Positions 59,480 to 64,000 of a DNA stretch of 64,000 nucleotides are shown piece by piece (within the stretch, counting starts at the first letter, position 1; every line of letters starts with the position of its first letter). Location: NCBI GenBank assembly GCA_022495005.1, contig JAGYXB010000557.1, forward strand, positions 806,001-870,000, in the 5' to 3' direction. This DNA is from Rhyacophila brunnea. Lineage: Eukaryota > Arthropoda > Insecta > Trichoptera > Rhyacophilidae. A model generated the notes under the pieces. The model did not search any database. It worked only from the letters and a program-made list of their open reading frames with translations, and had not been told where the DNA came from. The position numbers and the translations under genes are program-made.

Positions 59480-60029
59480 AAATGGCGTATTTCAAAAAAA
59501 TACTACCTTATTCTTAGGTCAATAATTATTATAAAGCAATCATTATTCGTAGGATTTTTATCACATTTGAATGGCCAAAGACATAGCTTATAATCAGTAT
59601 CTTTAGAATTATCTTCAAATGTATTAATCGTGCCCATTTTTTGAATAATAAAATGCCTAATTCTTGTCAAATTTGCGATCACAAAGATTATAAAATATAT
59701 ATTTTTATCGTAACTATATAATGTAACATTAAATTTACTAATGGTTTTGTAAATTAATAAATCTAAAAAATCTTAACACCACTGCACATGGATGTACTGA
59801 AATATGACTATATTCTAAAACATTAGAGCGAGAGGTGTAAAAGAATACTATTTTATGTAATAAAATACTTTATGCAGTCATAAAATGTTTAAAAAAATAT
59901 ATAAAGGATAATAAGGCTTCAAAATTATATAAATAGATTATCTACAACGTTAAATTAATATCTAGGGTTATGCTCTGAAAATACCATAAAAGCTCCATTT
60001 TGACCTACGCTGAGCATGTGTGCTCTTAA
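59480..60029. mobile_element. single arm of the 1.4-kb palindrome
   Basis: From AAATGGCGTATTTCAAAAAA to the outer TTAA (60026-60029) it follows the right arm of 12358-13754 and 50373-51771, with more divergence and small deletions. The left arm and the central hairpin are absent. It is either a truncated copy or a descendant of a non-palindromic ancestor. Confidence 0.8.
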
Positions 60030-60034
60030 CAATT

Positions 60035-61550
60035 TATTTGCTTATCGGGCTCTGATTATTTCAATTAATAATAGAATAATTGTTATATGTTTTTTTGAAT
60101 TCGGTTTCAGACTGATGTAGGTACCTACTTATGTCTGTTATGTCTACCTGTTATAAAACTGGTAAATGGAATACTATATGAATAATGTTTATTTTTAAGT
60201 TAGCCAGTCCGTGACATCTAGTTTTACCAGTCTGCTGTGAAAAAAAGTAAAACCTAGAAAATGTGCCGTAAAAACAGTACACCAACATACAGTTACAGTG
60301 TTACACTATGATATGATTTCATTAAGATTACCGGAATTTCATTAAGAGAAAGAACACCAATCCCTATTTTTATTTCCTTAGCCAGCGTACTTAAATTCAT
60401 TTTTAAATTAACCACGTGGAAGCCCGCATGGCCTTGTATCACTTGATTCGTATTGCACCATTTACGTCCTGCTACAAGAATGAAAGAAAATGATGATGTG
60501 GATCCCCGCGCTTTTAAACTGAGGCGTAATTTCTCCTTACCGTCGCGCAGCAGGCTCTTTGTACAGTTTCAGTAGTTTAACGATATGTTCAATGAGTACA
60601 AAAAGAAACTAAAACATATAATTATCACGACGAGTGGGAAATTGGGTATTTATTTCTCGGTGATGGTGAAGACAAGTACCCAAGTGTTGTTATTTAATTC
60701 ATTTAGTGTCCTCAGCCAAAAATAATATGTAATTTTATATAAGTTGGAAGTAATGCCAATGGAAGGTGGTGAAGGTGGATCACTGCTAGTTTTGATGAAA
60801 GAAAGATCACAGCTTACTTCAAGTTGAGCATGCCTGTTCTATACGAAATTAAAAAAACATGTCTGATAAATTACGTATGCTCAATAAATAATATTATTTA
60901 GAATTAAGGGGTTTACGCTGAAACCTCGATTGCTTAAAATTTGAATCTTGAAGGCTAAAAACCGAATGGCCTTAATCCCGAAAAATAAAATTTTATTTAT
61001 TCTCTAAAAATGGTTAAAATCATTCAAATACAATGTCAAATCAGGAAGAAAATTTTCAAATGCTTATTACATAATAACTATTTTTAATTATTTTCCCAAT
61101 AGCAGTGTAGGTACTTAATTTTAAGGCTTTTTACTTATTTACGGAAAATATTATACAGAATTACATTTTTCAGGATTTCAATATTCAAGATGTCAGCTAT
61201 CGGGATATTGTCCAGTACCCAAGATCTGAGGTACCTGAGAACCTGAGTATTTGAGAGTAATTTTATGGTTGGTTAGAAGGTTTAAAATGGATAGCCGATA
61301 GAAGAATACACTGACCTTTTGGCCTCCAAAAATAATAAAAGTGTCAATCTTTGTATCAATATCACGACTGGAAAAACGCGCAATATGTGAACAGAAATAT
61401 TCGGGAAAAAACGGTGCATTGTGGATGTACTATTAATATTTATATATAGTATGTGCGCACACGAAGAACGACTGGTGATGTATCCATGGGCCTCGAGTAG
61501 ATTCAGGTCTGAAAAATTCACATAATATTTTTTGAATGCGTGTTTGAACC
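60035..61550. other. no gene recognised; one weak exon-like patch
   Basis: AT-rich apart from about 60410-60590. There a minus-strand stretch (60541-60608) lies between an AG and a near-consensus GTAAGG donor and is open in one frame. It is too short to call. Confidence 0.4.
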
Positions 61551-61556
61551 CTAGCC

Positions 61557-61608
61557 GTGGACCTAATAGATTAAACATGTAGCTAACATCCATTTCTCCT
61601 AAAACAAA
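61557..61608 (+). repeat. SINE tail relic in opposite orientation
   Basis: GTGGACCTAATAGATTAAAC then AGCTAACATCCATTTCTCC matches the tail of the SINE at 7556-7757, here on the plus strand. A possible degraded B box (GTGTTTGAACCC) lies just upstream. Confidence 0.55.
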
Positions 61609-61611
61609 CGA

Positions 61612-62290
61612 CTATAAAATTCTACGTGATGCGACCAAAACCCACATTATAGAAAATCATATACAGTAAGCATATGCCATAATATACAAAGCAACAAATT
61701 ATTAAAGGTTTAGTTATTTTTCAAGTTAGCATTATCCTCTGTGTGATTTAGTATCACAATATATTGTAATCACTGTAATGAGAAAGAGGACAAGACATTA
61801 TAAAAATTAGGTAATGTGATTAAAGAAAATTGTACGATAAAAATGGTTGAGATGTTTTCGAAAAAAACACGTATCCAATCTACATTGTTATATTATGGAA
61901 ATTATTTCGGCATGCGACAGTGCAATTATTGGGCAAATAATCAATTCGATCGCAAAAACTAATTTTAAGTCTGTCAATATTTACAATGAGGGTTTACGGC
62001 CGGACGCAATTTCCAGCCATTGGCTCCCCGCCGTTCTTGCGGTGAGCGGCAAAAGTTGGACTAAACGGTTGGACTTGAAATCTACTTGCTACAAGTAAAT
62101 TTTACTTGAAACCTGAAACATTTTCGATTGATAATTTAAATTTGAATTGTTTTACGTGATCCCAATAAAAAAAATCATCACTTAGGTACCTTCTATCGAA
62201 AACTCACCATATTGTCACAATACATTTTATCGTTACGCTCGTGGTTTAATATCTACGTCTACGTAAAAAAAACCGCCATTCGTTTATTTT
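61612..62290. other. AT-rich stretch, nothing recognised
   Basis: A less AT-rich patch at about 61990-62070 lies in an 83-codon plus frame without a motif. Confidence 0.45.
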
Positions 62291-62292
62291 CA

Positions 62293-62918
62293 TTAAGGCG
62301 AAGTCTTCACTGAGCCTTTTTTAAAGAGGCACCTAGCGGAAAAATACGAAGCTTGCAACTTGAGACATTTTTTTAATAATTTACAATTTCAACTGTATTA
62401 ATGAATAAATATGTATCTGAAAACATTAAAAAGAAAAATTAATTAATTTAACATTAAAACAAAGAAATCCTTTTTATTTATATCAAATTTTATTTTAGGT
62501 ATGGTCCCAATATTGAAGCTCGATTTGATATAAATAAAAAAAATTCAAGATATACACATTTACATATTTATAAAAATCGATGTTTTTTTAAATAAATCTA
62601 AAAAATATTAAAACGATGAATTAGTCAAAAATCTAAACGACGAAAAATTTAAATAAACTAAATTTTAAAAATAAATATGACCATAAAATATAATGTAATA
62701 ATAAGATGTGACCCTGCAACGAATTCAAATTTTATTACATTTTTTTACAATTGTAAGTTTATGTTTAAATTAAAAAGAAAATAAAAATCTTTTTAATGTT
62801 TTCAGATACATATTAATCAATTAATACAGTTGAATGGTAAATTATCGAAAAAAAATCTCAAATTGCAAACTTCAAATTTTTCCGCTAGGTTCTCTGCTGG
62901 CGCGCCTCTCCCCCTAAA
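62293..62918. mobile_element. composite of type A and type B TTAA MITEs
   Basis: Bases 62293-62519 are an inverted, internally deleted copy of the element at 26530-26990. They start at a good TTAAGGCGAAGTCTTCACTG end and stop a few bases short of the opposite end. Bases 62520-62918 are a direct copy of the shared core that ends like type B: GGTTCTCTGCTGG, a changed GCGCGCC stretch, then CTCCCCC-TAAA (one base away from the expected TTAA). The whole is a head-to-head pair with one end of each type. Confidence 0.7.
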
Positions 62919-62919
62919 C

Positions 62920-64000
62920 AAAGCCATAACTAGACAACTGGACAAAAGGCTTTTTGATAAACGCTCTCCTTTCGCCCATACAATTTGGAATATTAAATGT
63001 GACGTCATCGGCGTATTTGTGTTAGACACAAAACAGTTTTTATGTTCTCCGTTGAATACGTGAAAAGGCTGATAATTCAGATTTCGCTGACTCATTTCAC
63101 GTAAATATTTTTTTTTCTATCTATAAGTAGTTAATAAATTCACGCAGGTAGTAAATGACTACTTCATAAGTGAAGGTAAACATTAAATGTGAAATACTCG
63201 ATTTCTATTGAGTCTTTGTGATTATACTCTAATAATGAAGATGCATTTTTATTAAAGTAGGCTTTAAATAATCGCCTAGTATGTAGTCTTTGTCACTGCT
63301 ATAAATGAAATTATCCACACAAACACCAATAAACCATCACAATTTCAGTTATTTTTGACTTGAATGATTCATTCATTCATGTCTGCTGGTTTAAAACATT
63401 TGATGAGTGTAAACGTAAACTTTGCAAATAGAAGTTAGAGCTTCGGTACACGCGTTCCCAAAGTTTATCTCGACACAAGGCAGGCAGGTAGGCAGTCGCA
63501 CAGGGATACCAGAAAATGAAAATAAAAGTGTCTCGCTGTATTAGCATTAATGCCAGGGTAGCATCTTAATCGCAGCTGAAAACTTTCTTCGAAACTTTTC
63601 CTTATTTATGGGCGGTTTTCTGCGGCGGAATGGATTTAAAGAAAATTTAAGCGCTTGATTTATACTTTTGTATTTTACAAATGTACAATATAAACAATTC
63701 CTAAGCATGATACAGTGTCTTAAATAGCAAAACAAACTTTACATAAAATATTACCATTGGCAAACACACAAAAACTGTGTACAATGACATTACTTACTGA
63801 TACTTATAATATGTTTTGTACGTATAACTTGTACTAACTACAAAGAGATAAAGTACATAGATTTTCGTTTCCTTTATAAATACAACTTAACATGGGTTCC
63901 GTTATTTATTTTACTAACAGTTCGTTTGGGTATGAATACATAGTATATAATTCCCCAATAGAATAGCAGTGAAAGACAGTTCCCATTTTCACCACGATAA
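62920..64000. other. AT-rich stretch to the window end, no gene recognised
   Basis: Frames are short and motif-free. Bases 63430-63640 are slightly less AT-rich and unassigned. Confidence 0.45.

Overview
The window reads as insect nuclear DNA. It is strongly AT-rich, has no long intact open reading frames and no operon-like spacing, and is full of eukaryotic transposable elements: mariner, hAT-like ends, TTAA-flanked MITEs, tRNA-derived SINEs and tails of non-LTR retrotransposons. The palindrome GTAGGTACCTAC and its parts recur, as I have seen in aphid and lepidopteran DNA. I cannot place the species or order from sequence alone.

Layout. 0-12 kb is mostly unique AT-rich sequence with scattered relics: a MITE end, a GC-rich island at 0.4 kb, LINE tails at 4.7 and 9.5 kb, and SINE copies at 5.1 and 7.6 kb. 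12-17 kb holds a 1.4-kb near-perfect palindrome flanked by TTAA, a LINE tail and two small TIR elements. 18-25 kb holds two closely similar irritans-type mariner copies in the same orientation, about 4 kb apart. One is broken many times; the other is damaged by a single 1-bp deletion. 26-31 kb holds two MITEs with the same core but different ends, and a tRNA-like unit framed by inverted repeats. 32-43 kb holds LINE fragments, retroposon tails and a direct-repeat pair 2.3 kb apart. 43-47 kb is a cluster of inverted-repeat elements. 47-49.3 kb is the only region that looks like gene 5' ends: a CpG-rich island with a CRE palindrome and a short coding start ending at a strong splice donor on the minus strand, and a GC-rich open frame ending at a strong donor on the plus strand. 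50-52 kb holds a second copy of the large palindrome. 53-55 kb holds an old mariner relic interrupted by a 602-bp hAT-like MITE with an 8-bp target duplication. 55-64 kb holds more MITEs, a single arm of the large palindrome and a composite of the two core-sharing MITEs.

No complete host gene, rRNA, functional tRNA or CRISPR array is visible. The window is best seen as intergenic or intronic DNA shaped by layered transposon insertion. The most distinctive feature is the set of TTAA-flanked elements, especially the 1.4-kb palindromes, whose transcripts would fold into hairpins of about 680 bp. Coding calls at 47.2 and 48.9 kb are candidate exons, not established genes.
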